64,000 nucleotides of DNA from Oribacterium sinus_A (GTDB lineage Bacteria; Bacillota; Clostridia; Lachnospirales; Lachnospiraceae), in the NCBI RefSeq assembly GCF_963537195.1, contig NZ_CAUTEG010000003.1, positions 5,446-69,445 on the forward strand, in the 5' to 3' direction. The translations under genes were made by a program, and so were the position numbers. Positions 34,859 through 44,478 of this stretch are shown here, piece by piece. Within the stretch, counting starts at the first letter, position 1; the number at the start of each line of letters is the position of its first letter. The notes beneath the pieces are model-generated. The model saw nothing but the letters and a program-made list of their open reading frames with translations. It made no database searches and was not told where the DNA came from.

Positions 34859-36326
34859 GCAAGTCCGAAATCACAGCCTTCTTTTCTTCGTTAAAAGCAT
34901 TTTCCGGAAGACGCCACTGCCAGTTTCCTTCCGCAGTTCCCGGCGCATTGATTCTTCCCTCTGCTCCGCATTCCAGATAATCTCCTGCAGGAATTATGCA
35001 TAAATAGGAAATGCTGGAAAGGGCAGTCTTAATCAAAAGCTCTGTCATTGCATTCCAGTCATTTTGGGAGCGGGAAAGGTAATGGTATACATTGCTCCTC
35101 TCCCAATCTGACAGGGTTTCAAACCAGTTTCTCAAGGTATCGTTATCATGAGTTCCGGTATAATACACGGAATTACTATCCTTTAACATATGGGGCAGGT
35201 AGACATTTTCAAAGTCGGAAAATGCAAACTGCAAAATCTTCATGCCGGGAAAACCGGTTTTTGCAATCAGCTCTTCCACTTCCTTGGTGATTACTCCCAG
35301 GTCTTCTGCAATAATCGGCAGTTCTTCCTTCTGAAAATGCTTCTGAATCGCCTGAAAAAGACCAAAGCCCGGTCCTTCTCTCCACTCTCCCACCATGGCG
35401 GTTTCCGCACCATACTCTACCGCATAATAGGACTCGAAGCCACGGAAATGATCTACTCGCAGCAGGTCAAATTGATTCAAGCAATATTCCATCCGCTTAC
35501 ACCACCAGGCGTAGCCTTCCGCCTTGTGCTTCTCCCAGTCGTACAAAGGATTTCCCCAGAGCTGTCCGGTCTCGGAAAAGGCATCGGGTGGAACACCTGC
35601 CACGGAAGAGGGGTATCCGGTTTCATCAAACTGGAACAAAGCTCGATTTCCCCAGGCATCCGCACTGTCCATGGCGCAGTAAATGGGAATATCTCCAAAA
35701 ATCAAGACATCCTTCTCATGGGCATAGGCTAAAAGAGCCTGCCACTGCCTGTCATACTGCATTTGCAAAAAGGCATAATAGCCTACCTCCTGCTTATGCT
35801 CCTCCAAAAACTTCTCTATAGTGGCCTGATCCTTATCCCGATAGGGCTTTTCAAAGGAAAGCCAGGGGATACCGTTGAAAAAGTCCTTTAAGGCCATAAA
35901 AAGGCAGTAATCAAAATTTTCCTTAGTTCTTCCCGCCAAAAGCTCAGAAAGATTTCCCCCCTTGGAAAGCCAGTTTTCATAGGCCTTTCGGAGGATTTTG
36001 TGCTTTAGCTCATATAATAATCCATAGGAAATCTTCTCTTTGGATTCCTTAAAGCGTTCCTTTTCCAGATCCGCCTCTTCCAACAGACCTTCCTCTTTCA
36101 GCATTTCCAAATCAATAAAGTACGGATTTCCCGCAAAGGCGGAAAAGGACTGGTAGGGGGAGTCCCCGTAACCTGTAGGCCCCATGGGAAGAATCTGCCA
36201 AACCCGGTTTCCCGTCTCCGCCAAAAAGTCTACAAATGCTCTGGCTTCCTTTCCCATGGTTCCGATTCCCTCTTCTCCCGATAAGGAAAATAAGGGAAGT
36301 AATACCCCTGCTTCTCTGTTTTTCAT
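34815..36326 (-). CDS. malQ: 4-alpha-glucanotransferase
   Basis: A 503-residue GH77 amylomaltase that transfers maltosyl/glucan segments between alpha-1,4-glucans in maltodextrin and glycogen metabolism. The start GVLLPLFSLSGEEGIGTMG and MGPTGYGDSPYQSFSAFAGNPYFIDLE-type block are diagnostic; LLRVDHFRGFESYYAV carries the nucleophile Asp, IIAEDLGVITKEV the acid/base Glu, and YTGTHDNDTLRNW the third carboxylate. GAAAGGAG precedes the ATG. It is divergent from a LysR regulator. Confidence 0.95.
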   Translation of the reverse strand: MKNREAGVLLPLFSLSGEEGIGTMGKEARAFVDFLAETGNRVWQILPMGPTGYGDSPYQSFSAFAGNPYFIDLEMLKEEGLLEEADLEKERFKESKEKISYGLLYELKHKILRKAYENWLSKGGNLSELLAGRTKENFDYCLFMALKDFFNGIPWLSFEKPYRDKDQATIEKFLEEHKQEVGYYAFLQMQYDRQWQALLAYAHEKDVLIFGDIPIYCAMDSADAWGNRALFQFDETGYPSSVAGVPPDAFSETGQLWGNPLYDWEKHKAEGYAWWCKRMEYCLNQFDLLRVDHFRGFESYYAVEYGAETAMVGEWREGPGFGLFQAIQKHFQKEELPIIAEDLGVITKEVEELIAKTGFPGMKILQFAFSDFENVYLPHMLKDSNSVYYTGTHDNDTLRNWFETLSDWERSNVYHYLSRSQNDWNAMTELLIKTALSSISYLCIIPAGDYLECGAEGRINAPGTAEGNWQWRLPENAFNEEKKAVISDLLRTYGRFHSPVPQK

Positions 36327-36670
36327 TTATTTTTTCTCCTTTCAAAGGACTTAATGCTTTGCAGTAATAAATGCTCTATTTTATTTCGGCGTTATTATAC
36401 AGTATATATCTAAAAAAGCTGAGTTTGTTTTCTCTGCTAGTTTCCCCTGTAACAAAACAAAATTGCATTTAAATTTTTTTCACTTTACATGGAACTATGG
36501 AATCTGTCAAATAAAATGAGATTGATAGGCTTTTCTTTTTCGCCGATATACCTTTACAAGACTGCATAGGGGATTTTAAAAAGTATAAAACGGAAAAAGC
36601 TTCTCAAATCAATTTTGAGGACATAAATTTAAATGAAATCCCTCTAAAACAAAGGAGTAACACAGACAGC
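36327..36670. other. Divergent malQ/LysR promoter region
   Basis: About 340 bp, AT-rich. A TATAAT on the minus strand near 36395-36402 could serve malQ, without a good -35. No further structure was recognised; LysR binding sites could not be assigned. Confidence 0.4.
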
Positions 36671-37594
36671 ATGGACTTAAAGAAATTAGAACATATCCTA
36701 AGAATTGCAGAGGAAAAAAATATCAGCAGGGCGGCAGAACGACTTTTTATCTCCCAGCCGGCTTTGAATTTACAGCTTTTAAATCTGGAGCGGGAGCTGG
36801 GCACAAAGCTCTTTGTCCGTAAGGGAAATGAATGTAGTGTCACGGAGGCGGGCAGAATCTATGTGGAAACCGCCCGGAAAATGATGAATATGAAGAAGGA
36901 CTGCTATGCCAAGATTGCAGAGCTAAGCCAGCTTCATAACGAAGAAATCGCCATCGGAGCCTCAGGACTTCAGGGAGACTATATGATGTGCTACATTTTC
37001 CAGAAATTCCATGAATACCATCCCAATGTAAAATTACAATTTACCTCTATGAAGGGCTTAAAAGCACAGGAATTGGTGAAAAACGGCACCATTGATTTAG
37101 GCATTGTCCTCATGGGAGACAAGCAAAGCTATCGTATGGAATATAAGCTGTTGGGAAAAGTCGAACTGCTTTTAGCCATTGCCAAAAATCATCCTTTGTT
37201 AGAGGTTTTGGAAGAAGAGGGCGAAATTACTGAAATTGATTTGGCTAAGCTTTCCGAGCTTCCCTTTGTGCTGGCACCCAAGGATTCTACAGAACGATCC
37301 GTTGCGGAAATGGCCTTCGAAGATGCAGGCATTGACCCCTATGTGCCTATGGATGTGGAAGGAATCCATTACCAGATGGCTCTGGTGGAATCTTCGGATT
37401 ACTGCTCCTTTATCAGCAGTAATAACCGCGCCCATGTGCCGGACAGTATCCGCCTGATTCCCTGTAAGACACATCCGAAAATGAATGCGGTGGCAGTATA
37501 TCGGAAAGATAAGCCCTTGACGAAGGCCCTGGTGGAGCTGATTTCCCTAGCGGAGGAATATTGGGCTTCCTTCTCCGAGGAAGAGTCATTCTAA
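36671..37594 (+). CDS. LysR family transcriptional regulator
   Basis: A 307-residue regulator. The N-terminal winged helix-turn-helix is LEHILRIAEEKNISRAAERLFISQPALNLQLLNLE-type (residues 5-40), followed by the linker and a periplasmic-binding-like effector domain starting near IAIGASGLQGDYM. The effector is unknown. It is divergent from malQ, so it could control it, although LysR control of malQ is not a general rule. AAGGAG is 16 bases before the ATG. The stop abuts the convergent comF gene with no spacer. Confidence 0.93.
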   Translation: MDLKKLEHILRIAEEKNISRAAERLFISQPALNLQLLNLERELGTKLFVRKGNECSVTEAGRIYVETARKMMNMKKDCYAKIAELSQLHNEEIAIGASGLQGDYMMCYIFQKFHEYHPNVKLQFTSMKGLKAQELVKNGTIDLGIVLMGDKQSYRMEYKLLGKVELLLAIAKNHPLLEVLEEEGEITEIDLAKLSELPFVLAPKDSTERSVAEMAFEDAGIDPYVPMDVEGIHYQMALVESSDYCSFISSNNRAHVPDSIRLIPCKTHPKMNAVAVYRKDKPLTKALVELISLAEEYWASFSEEESF

Positions 37595-38320
37595 CTATCG
37601 CTCTACCCTTCCTGCTATGGAAAGAATATGCACTTCCTCCGCTCCGGCTTCTAGGAGCTTTCTGCTACAGGCCTCCATGGTGGCTCCTGTGGTAAAGATA
37701 TCGTCCACCAAAAGCACCCGTTTTAGGTCGAAGGGTAATGCTTCACAGTGAATGGCTTCCAAGAGATTTAATAAACGTTCCTCCGGGCTACAGTCCTTTA
37801 AGGCTTTGGTTTTCTTTACTCTCTGCAAATACTCTGAAGCCAGAGGGATGCCGCAGACCTTTGCCAGACTTTCTCCAATGACCTCTGCCTGGTTATAGCC
37901 TCTTTCCCTTCTTCTGTTGGGATGAACCGGCACAGGAATAATAGCCTGAATTCCCAATTCTTTTATCTTTGCCCCAAAAACCTCTCCTGCCTTTTTGCCA
38001 AAAAAGATGCCCTTATCCCTTCTGCCCTTATACTTTAGAAGCACTAAAGCATCCTCCACTTCCTCCGTCAGCTCATACAGCATCATACCGGTAGAAAAGG
38101 AAAAGCCGTGTCTTTTACAGTTTCCGCAGTACTCCTCCGTTTCCAATAAAATTCCCCTGCCACATTTTTTACAGATTGGCTCCTCCATGATTTTCTCGTA
38201 AGCCTTGCAGGCAGGGCAGATTTCTTCTTTTCCGCTTTCCGTAAGCTCATCACAAAGGATGCAGCGAGGAGGAAAGAGGGCATTGATGATGGCTTCTTTC
38301 CAGTCTTCCTTTTTTCTCAT
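37595..38320 (-). CDS. ComF family phosphoribosyltransferase-like protein
   Basis: A 241-residue ComFC-type protein with eight Cys in four pairs (C20/C23, C35/C38, C50/C53, C65/C68), forming two zinc sites, and a type I phosphoribosyltransferase domain with the PRPP loop VLLVDDIFTTGATMEAC. It is implicated in late steps of DNA uptake during natural competence. No comFA helicase gene is adjacent. Single gene. Confidence 0.93.
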   Translation of the reverse strand: MRKKEDWKEAIINALFPPRCILCDELTESGKEEICPACKAYEKIMEEPICKKCGRGILLETEEYCGNCKRHGFSFSTGMMLYELTEEVEDALVLLKYKGRRDKGIFFGKKAGEVFGAKIKELGIQAIIPVPVHPNRRRERGYNQAEVIGESLAKVCGIPLASEYLQRVKKTKALKDCSPEERLLNLLEAIHCEALPFDLKRVLLVDDIFTTGATMEACSRKLLEAGAEEVHILSIAGRVER

Positions 38321-38426
38321 ATTTCCTCCTATCCTCTATCTTCTGAACTAATAACAATCCTCTCTGACTTATTCCTATACTTTCGGACTGATGCCAATAC
38401 ATTCATCTTAAATACATGCAAATTGC

Positions 38427-39329
38427 TTATTTTTTATAAAATTCATAAGAGAAAAGATAGATATACTCATTATCGGAGAAGGCATCGGTTTTTCCTAAGA
38501 GCAATTCATGAAGATTCTGAATCTTTATCTCATCCTTATCATATACCCATGCCAGCAATACGTCTTCCATATCATAAAGGATTTCCGGTTTTCCCTCTAT
38601 TCGAATTTGTGATCTGATATAGTATTCTCTTCCCTCTACTCCTTCCATAAGAGGCAAGTTTATAGAGGCCTTAGCTTCCGCATCTGTCCAAACCACAAGC
38701 TTTATTACTGCATGGTCATAATCCGGAACGATGATAATGCCTCCATTTTTCGGGGAATCCATACCCTCAAAGCCAATCTCTACAGGTTCTTTCCTTAACA
38801 GTTTTCCCTTATGATATTCTGAATAATAAATCTTGATTCCGGCATACCGATCCGTTGTCGTAAATTTAAAAGCATCTGCCCCGTCCGGCCCGGCAATCAG
38901 ATTCACCGTCTGCATTTCTACACTATTCTCGGCCATCGGTGTAATAAAGTTCATCGGTCTGTAGCCACGATATAGGGAAGTAGCAATTACCGCAGTCGTA
39001 ACGATGGAAAGAATCAGCAATGCACAAATGATATACTTCAAGCTTTTTTGTTTGCGCTTACTGTCTGTAACAACACTGATGATATTTTCTTCCGACTTCT
39101 TTTCGATATTCTCATGGACAATATCTTCGCCGGCTAAAAACTCGTTAATACTAATGCCTAAAAGGGAACAAAGGTCAAAATAAAGCGATACATCCGGAAG
39201 GCAAATGCCTCGCTCCCACTTGGAAACAGACTTATCGCTCATGCCTATTTTCTCGGCAAGCTGCTTTTGGGTCAGCCCCAAATTCTTTCTTTTTCCCGCA
39301 ATATACTTTCCGATTTTAACAAGATCCAT
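38427..39329 (-). CDS. XRE-type regulator with membrane anchor
   Basis: A 300-residue protein with an N-terminal HTH_3 domain (residues about 5-60; LTQKQLAEKIGMSDKSVSKWERG), a linker, one transmembrane helix at about 99-119, and a C-terminal region of 180 residues without recognised domain, presumably outside. This architecture suggests a membrane-tethered regulator sensing an external cue. I chose the ATG at 39329 because AAGGGGG precedes it; a frame 12 codons longer begins at 39365. It is separated by about 76 bp from recD2 upstream. Confidence 0.85.
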   Translation of the reverse strand: MDLVKIGKYIAGKRKNLGLTQKQLAEKIGMSDKSVSKWERGICLPDVSLYFDLCSLLGISINEFLAGEDIVHENIEKKSEENIISVVTDSKRKQKSLKYIICALLILSIVTTAVIATSLYRGYRPMNFITPMAENSVEMQTVNLIAGPDGADAFKFTTTDRYAGIKIYYSEYHKGKLLRKEPVEIGFEGMDSPKNGGIIIVPDYDHAVIKLVVWTDAEAKASINLPLMEGVEGREYYIRSQIRIEGKPEILYDMEDVLLAWVYDKDEIKIQNLHELLLGKTDAFSDNEYIYLFSYEFYKK

Positions 39330-39405
39330 ACAGTCCCCCTTTCCTATGATGTGATAGTATCCCATAGGTAAGAGAAATCACAGCTCTTAAAAGTAGAATT
39401 TCCTC

Positions 39406-41688
39406 CTATTCCTCTGAAAATGGATTTCCTCCCTCCATAGAAAAAGCGGCGGAAAAGCTTTCTCCGATATCCTGTAATTGTTTCGCCAAACCGGAGTAGC
39501 GTTTCAGTTCCTGCTCGTTATGAAGCATTTCCAGAAAGACCTTGGGATGCCCCAAAAGGCAGACACAGGACTTAGCTCTGGTAATGGCGGTGTAAAGAAT
39601 ATTTCTGGTCATCAGCATTTTCGGTCCCGGGTACATGGGAAGCAGTACCGCCGGATATTCCGAGCCCTGGGATTTATGAATGGTAATGGCATAGGCCAGC
39701 TCCAGATTTTCCAAATCCTGAAAGTTATAGACCACCTTTCTCTCCTCAAAGAACACCGTTACCGTCTTTTGGTAGGCATTGATTTCCGTTATCTTTCCGA
39801 TATCCCCGTTAAAAACACCCTCTCCACTTTCTATAGGCAGGTTAAAGTTTCCGGGAATTTCCCAAGCCAGCTGGTAGTCATTTTTAATCTGCATGACCTT
39901 GTCTCCCAGTCGGAAAATGTTGCCGCTTCCCTCATATTCCGGCTTGTTCTTTCCGGGAGGGTTCAAGCGTTCCTGTAAAAAACGATTCAGATTTTCCACT
40001 CCCAAAAGTCCCTTTTTCTGAGGGGACATTACCTGAATGGAAAGAGGCTCGGTAGAAAGATATTTGGGCAGCTTCTCCTTCATCAAAATGGCGATATTTT
40101 CCAGAATCTGCTTCGGCTCCTGCCCCCGAATAAAGAAAAAGTCCCTGGATTTCTTTCCCAGATCCGGTTCAATGCCCTGGTTGATTTTATGGGCATTGAC
40201 TACAATATCCGACTCCATGGCCTGCCGGAAAATCTTCTTCAGGGAAATGGTTTTCATGCATTGAGAGGCAATAATATCCTTCAACACATTTCCCGCGCCC
40301 ACGGAGGGAAGCTGTTCACTGTCCCCCACCAAAATCAAACGACAGCCCACGGGAACGGCACGAAGCAGGGCATCCATTAAATACAGATCCACCATACTCA
40401 TTTCATCCACAATCAGCACATCATATTCCAGAGGGTTTTCTTCGTTTCTTTGGAACAGGGAAAAATCCCGATCCTCCTGCTCCTGATCCTCCCGGCCCAT
40501 GTATTCCAAAAGCCGGTGCAGGGTTTTTGCCGGATAGTCCGTGGCTTCTCCCATTCGTTTCGCCGCTCTTCCGGTGGGGGCAGCCAAAGCAATGCTCTTT
40601 CCCTGTCCGGTAAAGATCTGTAAGATGGTTTTGATAGTAGTGGTCTTTCCCGTTCCCGGCCCTCCGGTAATCACCAAGACACCGGAGGAGGCCGCAAGGC
40701 TTACCGCCTTTCTTTGGAGAGGATCCAGGGTGATTTTTTCCCTGTCCAAAAGCTTATCTATGGCCTTTTCCCAGGAATCCACATGGGCCTCTTCCTCTTC
40801 CACATTTAACTGTAAAAGCCGGGAGGCCACCCGCATTTCCCGATAATAGGTACTGGCCCGGTAGACATTTTCCCCCTTGACCTTCACCTTTCCTTGCAGT
40901 TGCAGCTCCAGAAGCTGCTCTTCCAAGTCCTCCAGAGGCATCTCCAAAATTCGCTCCGCCTCTCTTTTTAAAATCGAAAAAGGAAGGTAGCAATGTCCAT
41001 GCCACTCTCCCTGTAAGAGGGTATAGTTGATGCCGGCTCGCATACGGAAGGGTGATTCTTTCTCCACTCCCACCTTTTTCGCCAGCTCATCACATTTCTT
41101 AAAGCCTACTCCCTCCAGCTCCTCCGCAATACGGTAGGGATTTTCCTGTAAAACCTGCAGGGTTTCCCCTTGAAAATGCTGATAAATCTTATAGGAGAGA
41201 TTTAGGCTGATGCCATAGCCCTGTAAAAGGAGGAAAATGTCCTGCTGCTCCCGCTGGCCGGAAAGGTTCGTAGCAATATCCATGGCCTTTTGCATGGAAA
41301 TGCCGTGAATTTCCGCAAGGCGCTCCGGCTCCTCCTCCATAATCCGTAGGCTGTCTTCCTTAAATTTTTTTACAATTCGGGCGGCAATGGCCTTCCCGAT
41401 TCCCTTAATGGCTCCCGAAGCCAAATATTGTTCAATGCCAAAAAGACTGTCCGGAACCTCCAGCTGATACTCCTCCACGCTGAACTGCTTTCCGTATACC
41501 GGATGTTCCTTCCAGCGTCCCTTGGCCTTAATCTTTTCGGACACAGAAATATGGGAGAAGCTTCCCACCAAAGTGAACTCTTCTCCCTTATCCGTAATGC
41601 TACACACGGTGTATCCCGTTTCCTCGCTGCGAAAAACGATATGGGATACATTTCCTTCTATTTCTTCCAGACTAGAAGTCATCATCAT
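39406..41688 (-). CDS. recD2: RecD2-type ATP-dependent DNA helicase
   Basis: A 760-residue SF1B 5'-3' helicase. The N-terminal OB-like part (IVFRSEETGYTVCSI) and tandem helix-hairpin-helix region (GIGKAIAARIV, IAEELEGVGFKKCDELA) precede the Walker A GGPGTGKTTTIK; later motifs are VDEMSMVD, LVGDSEQLPSVGAG and TIHKSQGSEYPAV. Not part of RecBCD; linked to mismatch repair and replication stress. Its start overlaps the mreB stop by 17 bp. Three consecutive ATG codons are available; no clear ribosome binding site is seen, so translation is probably coupled to mreB. Confidence 0.95.
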   Translation of the reverse strand: MMMTSSLEEIEGNVSHIVFRSEETGYTVCSITDKGEEFTLVGSFSHISVSEKIKAKGRWKEHPVYGKQFSVEEYQLEVPDSLFGIEQYLASGAIKGIGKAIAARIVKKFKEDSLRIMEEEPERLAEIHGISMQKAMDIATNLSGQREQQDIFLLLQGYGISLNLSYKIYQHFQGETLQVLQENPYRIAEELEGVGFKKCDELAKKVGVEKESPFRMRAGINYTLLQGEWHGHCYLPFSILKREAERILEMPLEDLEEQLLELQLQGKVKVKGENVYRASTYYREMRVASRLLQLNVEEEEAHVDSWEKAIDKLLDREKITLDPLQRKAVSLAASSGVLVITGGPGTGKTTTIKTILQIFTGQGKSIALAAPTGRAAKRMGEATDYPAKTLHRLLEYMGREDQEQEDRDFSLFQRNEENPLEYDVLIVDEMSMVDLYLMDALLRAVPVGCRLILVGDSEQLPSVGAGNVLKDIIASQCMKTISLKKIFRQAMESDIVVNAHKINQGIEPDLGKKSRDFFFIRGQEPKQILENIAILMKEKLPKYLSTEPLSIQVMSPQKKGLLGVENLNRFLQERLNPPGKNKPEYEGSGNIFRLGDKVMQIKNDYQLAWEIPGNFNLPIESGEGVFNGDIGKITEINAYQKTVTVFFEERKVVYNFQDLENLELAYAITIHKSQGSEYPAVLLPMYPGPKMLMTRNILYTAITRAKSCVCLLGHPKVFLEMLHNEQELKRYSGLAKQLQDIGESFSAAFSMEGGNPFSEE

Positions 41689-42673
41689 CGTTGCTTAAAT
41701 CAATGGACTTTCCTGTTCCGATTGCCACCGCTGTAAGAGGATCCTCTGCCAGCATGGTGGTGATTCCGGTCTTTTCCTGCATCAGCTTATCTAAACCGTA
41801 AAGAAGGGCTCCCCCTCCGGTCATTACGATTCCGCGCTCATAGATATCCGCCGCAAGCTCCGGCGGTGTTCTTTCCAGTACATGATGTACCGCATTGACA
41901 ATCATGGTAGCCGGCTCCAGGAGGGCATCCAAAAGCTCATCAGAGCTTACTACTACCGTCTTTGGCAGAGCCGTAACCAGATTTCGTCCACGAACCTCCA
42001 TGGTCACATTTTCCGGTCTCTTGCTGGCACAGCCGATATTGACCTTCATTTCCTCGGCAGTTCTTTCTCCAATAAGAAGGTTATGTTTCTTTCTCATATA
42101 GCGGAGAATGGCCTCATCAAAATCATCTCCGGCCACCTTAATGGACTCGGAAACCACAGGGCCGCCTAGCGCAATCACCGCAATGTCGGAGGTTCCTCCG
42201 CCGATATCGATAATCATATTTCCCTGGGGCTTGTATATGTCGATCCCTGCACCGATTGCTGCTGCCACCGGCTCCTCGATAATGCTTACCTCTCTGGCTC
42301 CTGCATGGCTGGCTGCATCCTGTACTGCCTTCTTCTCCACCTCTGTTGCTCCGCTGGGAATGCAAACGCAGATTCTGGGCTTTCTCAGGGTTCTTCTTCC
42401 TACAGCCTTATTGATAAAGTACTTCAGCATCTGCTCGGTTCTGGTGTAATTGGAAATCACGCCCTGACGAAGAGGACGGACAGCGGAAATATTGTCCGGA
42501 GTTCTTCCCAGCATAAGACGGGCATCCTCGCCAAAGGCTACCACTTCATCATTTTCTTTATTTACCGCAATAACAGAGGGCTCTTTCAGCACGACACCTC
42601 TACCCTTTATATAAATCAGAATACTGGATGTTCCCAAGTCGATTCCGATATCATTTGAAATCAAGGAAAACAT
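41672..42673 (-). CDS. mreB: Rod shape-determining protein MreB
   Basis: A 333-residue actin-like ATPase that organises cell-wall elongation. Phosphate 1 is GIDLGTSS, phosphate 2 and adenosine motifs are IDIGGGTSDIAVI and MTGGGALLYGLD. I chose the ATG at 42673 with GGAGG six bases upstream; a longer frame starts at 42697. No mreC/mreD is adjacent, which is common for extra or Mbl-type copies. It is co-transcribed with recD2 through a 17-bp overlap, an uncommon pairing. Confidence 0.93.
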   Translation of the reverse strand: MFSLISNDIGIDLGTSSILIYIKGRGVVLKEPSVIAVNKENDEVVAFGEDARLMLGRTPDNISAVRPLRQGVISNYTRTEQMLKYFINKAVGRRTLRKPRICVCIPSGATEVEKKAVQDAASHAGAREVSIIEEPVAAAIGAGIDIYKPQGNMIIDIGGGTSDIAVIALGGPVVSESIKVAGDDFDEAILRYMRKKHNLLIGERTAEEMKVNIGCASKRPENVTMEVRGRNLVTALPKTVVVSSDELLDALLEPATMIVNAVHHVLERTPPELAADIYERGIVMTGGGALLYGLDKLMQEKTGITTMLAEDPLTAVAIGTGKSIDLSNDDDDF

Positions 42674-42845
42674 AAATTCCTCCATAAATAGCCACAATAT
42701 ATCTTTTATAGTATAACGGATTGAAAAAGAAAGGGAAAGTAGTCTTAGACAGATATTTTTTTAATATTTTTGAAGTTTCTATTCCACTATTTTTCTTTTT
42801 ATAGGACTAACAAAACTATACTTTTTCCCATTTCTTCTCTATACA

Positions 42846-43250
42846 CTAAAATTCTTTTACAAATTCTGCTGCCGTCATAATCTTAGGATTTAAAATCCCG
42901 GATTCCAGAAAATCTTTATCACCTGTCAATAATATATCCACTCCTGCATGAATAGCCGCTCTAAGTATTGGTCGGTCATTCACATCTCGTATCTGGGATT
43001 CCAGCTCATTTTCCTTAATAGGAATTGATACAACCTCCAACGTTAATAATGCTAGAGATAGGAAACCCTCTAACGCCTGGATTTTATGAGGAAATTTTCT
43101 ATTAAAAATACGACGCATTTCGTCAATGTTTTGTTCACAAAGTAGTCCATGATTAGGATAACTAACTGCTTTTACAAATGCTTGATAGGGAACTCCCTTG
43201 CTACTTAACGCAGCAGATATCAATATATTTGTATCAATAAGAATTTTCAT
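42846..43250 (-). CDS. PIN domain toxin
   Basis: A 134-residue protein of the putative toxin-antitoxin PIN family. The acidic residues are Asp6 in LIDTNILIS, an internal Glu, and the C-terminal Asp pair in LLTGDKDFLE, which should bind Mg2+ for RNase activity. It starts 1 bp inside the stop codon of the upstream AbrB-type antitoxin gene. AT-rich like the rest of this patch. Confidence 0.88.
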   Translation of the reverse strand: MKILIDTNILISAALSSKGVPYQAFVKAVSYPNHGLLCEQNIDEMRRIFNRKFPHKIQALEGFLSLALLTLEVVSIPIKENELESQIRDVNDRPILRAAIHAGVDILLTGDKDFLESGILNPKIMTAAEFVKEF

Positions 43251-43522
43251 TATTCTACACTTTCTGCACGAACATCTTTTACAAGATCCATAATAGCCTC
43301 ATCTGTAGATAAATCAGTATTTTCAGCTTCTCCTTCCATTTGAGCCTGGAGTATCTGCATAGCATAAACTGCAGAATTAATAAGTCTTACGCTTCCATTT
43401 TCCACAACAAATGTAATTCTATCACCGCAAGAAACCCCTAAAATTTCTCTAATATCCTTTGGAATTGTTACTTGTCCTTTTGCCATAACCTTTGCATTAT
43501 CAATAAAAGTTTGATTCATCAT
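43250..43522 (-). CDS. AbrB/MazE-type antitoxin
   Basis: A protein of about 90 residues with a SpoVT/AbrB swapped-hairpin DNA-binding domain: AKGQVTIPKDIREILGVSCGDRITFVVENG. The C-terminal tail is acidic and would wrap the PIN toxin. I chose the ATG at 43522 because GGGGGTG lies seven bases upstream; an ATG five codons earlier is in frame. It probably autoregulates the two-gene operon. Confidence 0.87.
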   Translation of the reverse strand: MMNQTFIDNAKVMAKGQVTIPKDIREILGVSCGDRITFVVENGSVRLINSAVYAMQILQAQMEGEAENTDLSTDEAIMDLVKDVRAESVE

Positions 43523-43593
43523 CAAAAGCACCCCCATTATTTCATAAATATAGTTCTAAATCTAAATATACTTTTTTATACTTAATTCCTTCT

Positions 43594-43641
43594 TTCAATA
43601 TAATAGAAAGTAGGGAAATCCCTACTTTCTATTATATTGAA
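43594..43641. terminator. 48-bp perfect palindrome
   Basis: A 23-bp perfect inverted repeat (43594-43616 with 43619-43641) separated by only two bases. It lies between the AbrB-PIN pair and the NUDIX gene, all on the minus strand, so it may terminate the NUDIX operon. A 2-nt loop is unusually tight for a terminator; the palindrome may form a DNA cruciform or be a protein site. Confidence 0.7.
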
Positions 43642-43679
43642 TATTTTCTATTTGGCAAATGTTTTGTAATTTTAAATAG

Positions 43680-44213
43680 CTAATGTATTGAAAGCATTTT
43701 CTTGACCTCTTTCAAAACCGGAACTTCCCTTTGGGCAATCAGCCTTCCCAGCTTTGTATTACTGCATTTTTCATATTCCTTTATGGCTTCTTCATAGCTT
43801 AGCTTCAAGGTTTCCATGTGAAAGTCTCGGATTTCATAGGGCATCAAATTCTTTTCCCCAAAGGCACGGACTTTACACAAAAAATAATGGTTAATGTTGT
43901 GCCGATGAACATGGTTGTAATAATCACTGACTATCCCAATTTCTTGGAGGATTTCCACCTCGGCACCCAGCTCTTCCTTTAGCTCTCTTTTGATAGCCGT
44001 CTCTAAGCTTTCTCCCTTTTCCACTCCGCCACCGGAAGTTTCAATCAAGGTGGCTTTTCCGAAAGAATCATCCCTATGAATTCTCACAAAATAGAAATTC
44101 TTCTCTTCATCAAAAACAATGCCCCGGGCAATCTCTCTGTCATGGTCAATATATTCAAAGGGAAATTCCCTATCCTGTAGCCTTAGGTTCAATTTACTTT
44201 CCTTAGATATCAT
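43680..44213 (-). CDS. NUDIX hydrolase
   Basis: A 177-residue protein with an intact Nudix box (GGVEKGESLETAIKRELKEE region, residues 62-84, with the RELKEEL core), which hydrolyses nucleoside diphosphates linked to another moiety. The substrate is unknown. Its start overlaps the RelE toxin stop by 11 bp and AGGAGG sits inside the toxin gene about 13 bases upstream. It therefore seems to be a third cistron of the RelE module. Confidence 0.9.
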   Translation of the reverse strand: MISKESKLNLRLQDREFPFEYIDHDREIARGIVFDEEKNFYFVRIHRDDSFGKATLIETSGGGVEKGESLETAIKRELKEELGAEVEILQEIGIVSDYYNHVHRHNINHYFLCKVRAFGEKNLMPYEIRDFHMETLKLSYEEAIKEYEKCSNTKLGRLIAQREVPVLKEVKKMLSIH

Positions 44214-44478
44214 TTTGATAAATATCCCTCCTATGCCCTATCCCCAATACCAGAACAATTACTTTATCCTCCTGAATTTCCGCAATGATTCTATAATCCC
44301 CTACTCTATATCTCCATTGTCCGCTTCTATTAGCTGTTAAGCCCTTTCCATGTTTCCTGGGATCTTCACAGCCTTCTAAGTTCTTTCTAAGCCAAGCAAC
44401 AATAAGAGAAGCTGTGTACTTATCCAGCTTTTTCATCTGCTTTAATGCCTTATCGGAAAACACAACCCTAAAACTCAT
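44203..44478 (-). CDS. RelE/ParE-type toxin
   Basis: A 91-residue protein of the RelE/YafQ/ParE fold: start VVFSDKALKQMKKLDKYTA, core WRYRVGDYRIIAEIQEDKVIVLVLGIGHRRDIY. The basic and aromatic C terminus (HRRDIYQ) fits ribosome-dependent mRNA interferases of the RelE group. It starts 4 bp inside the antitoxin gene (ATGA). Confidence 0.92.
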   Translation of the reverse strand: MSFRVVFSDKALKQMKKLDKYTASLIVAWLRKNLEGCEDPRKHGKGLTANRSGQWRYRVGDYRIIAEIQEDKVIVLVLGIGHRRDIYQNDI

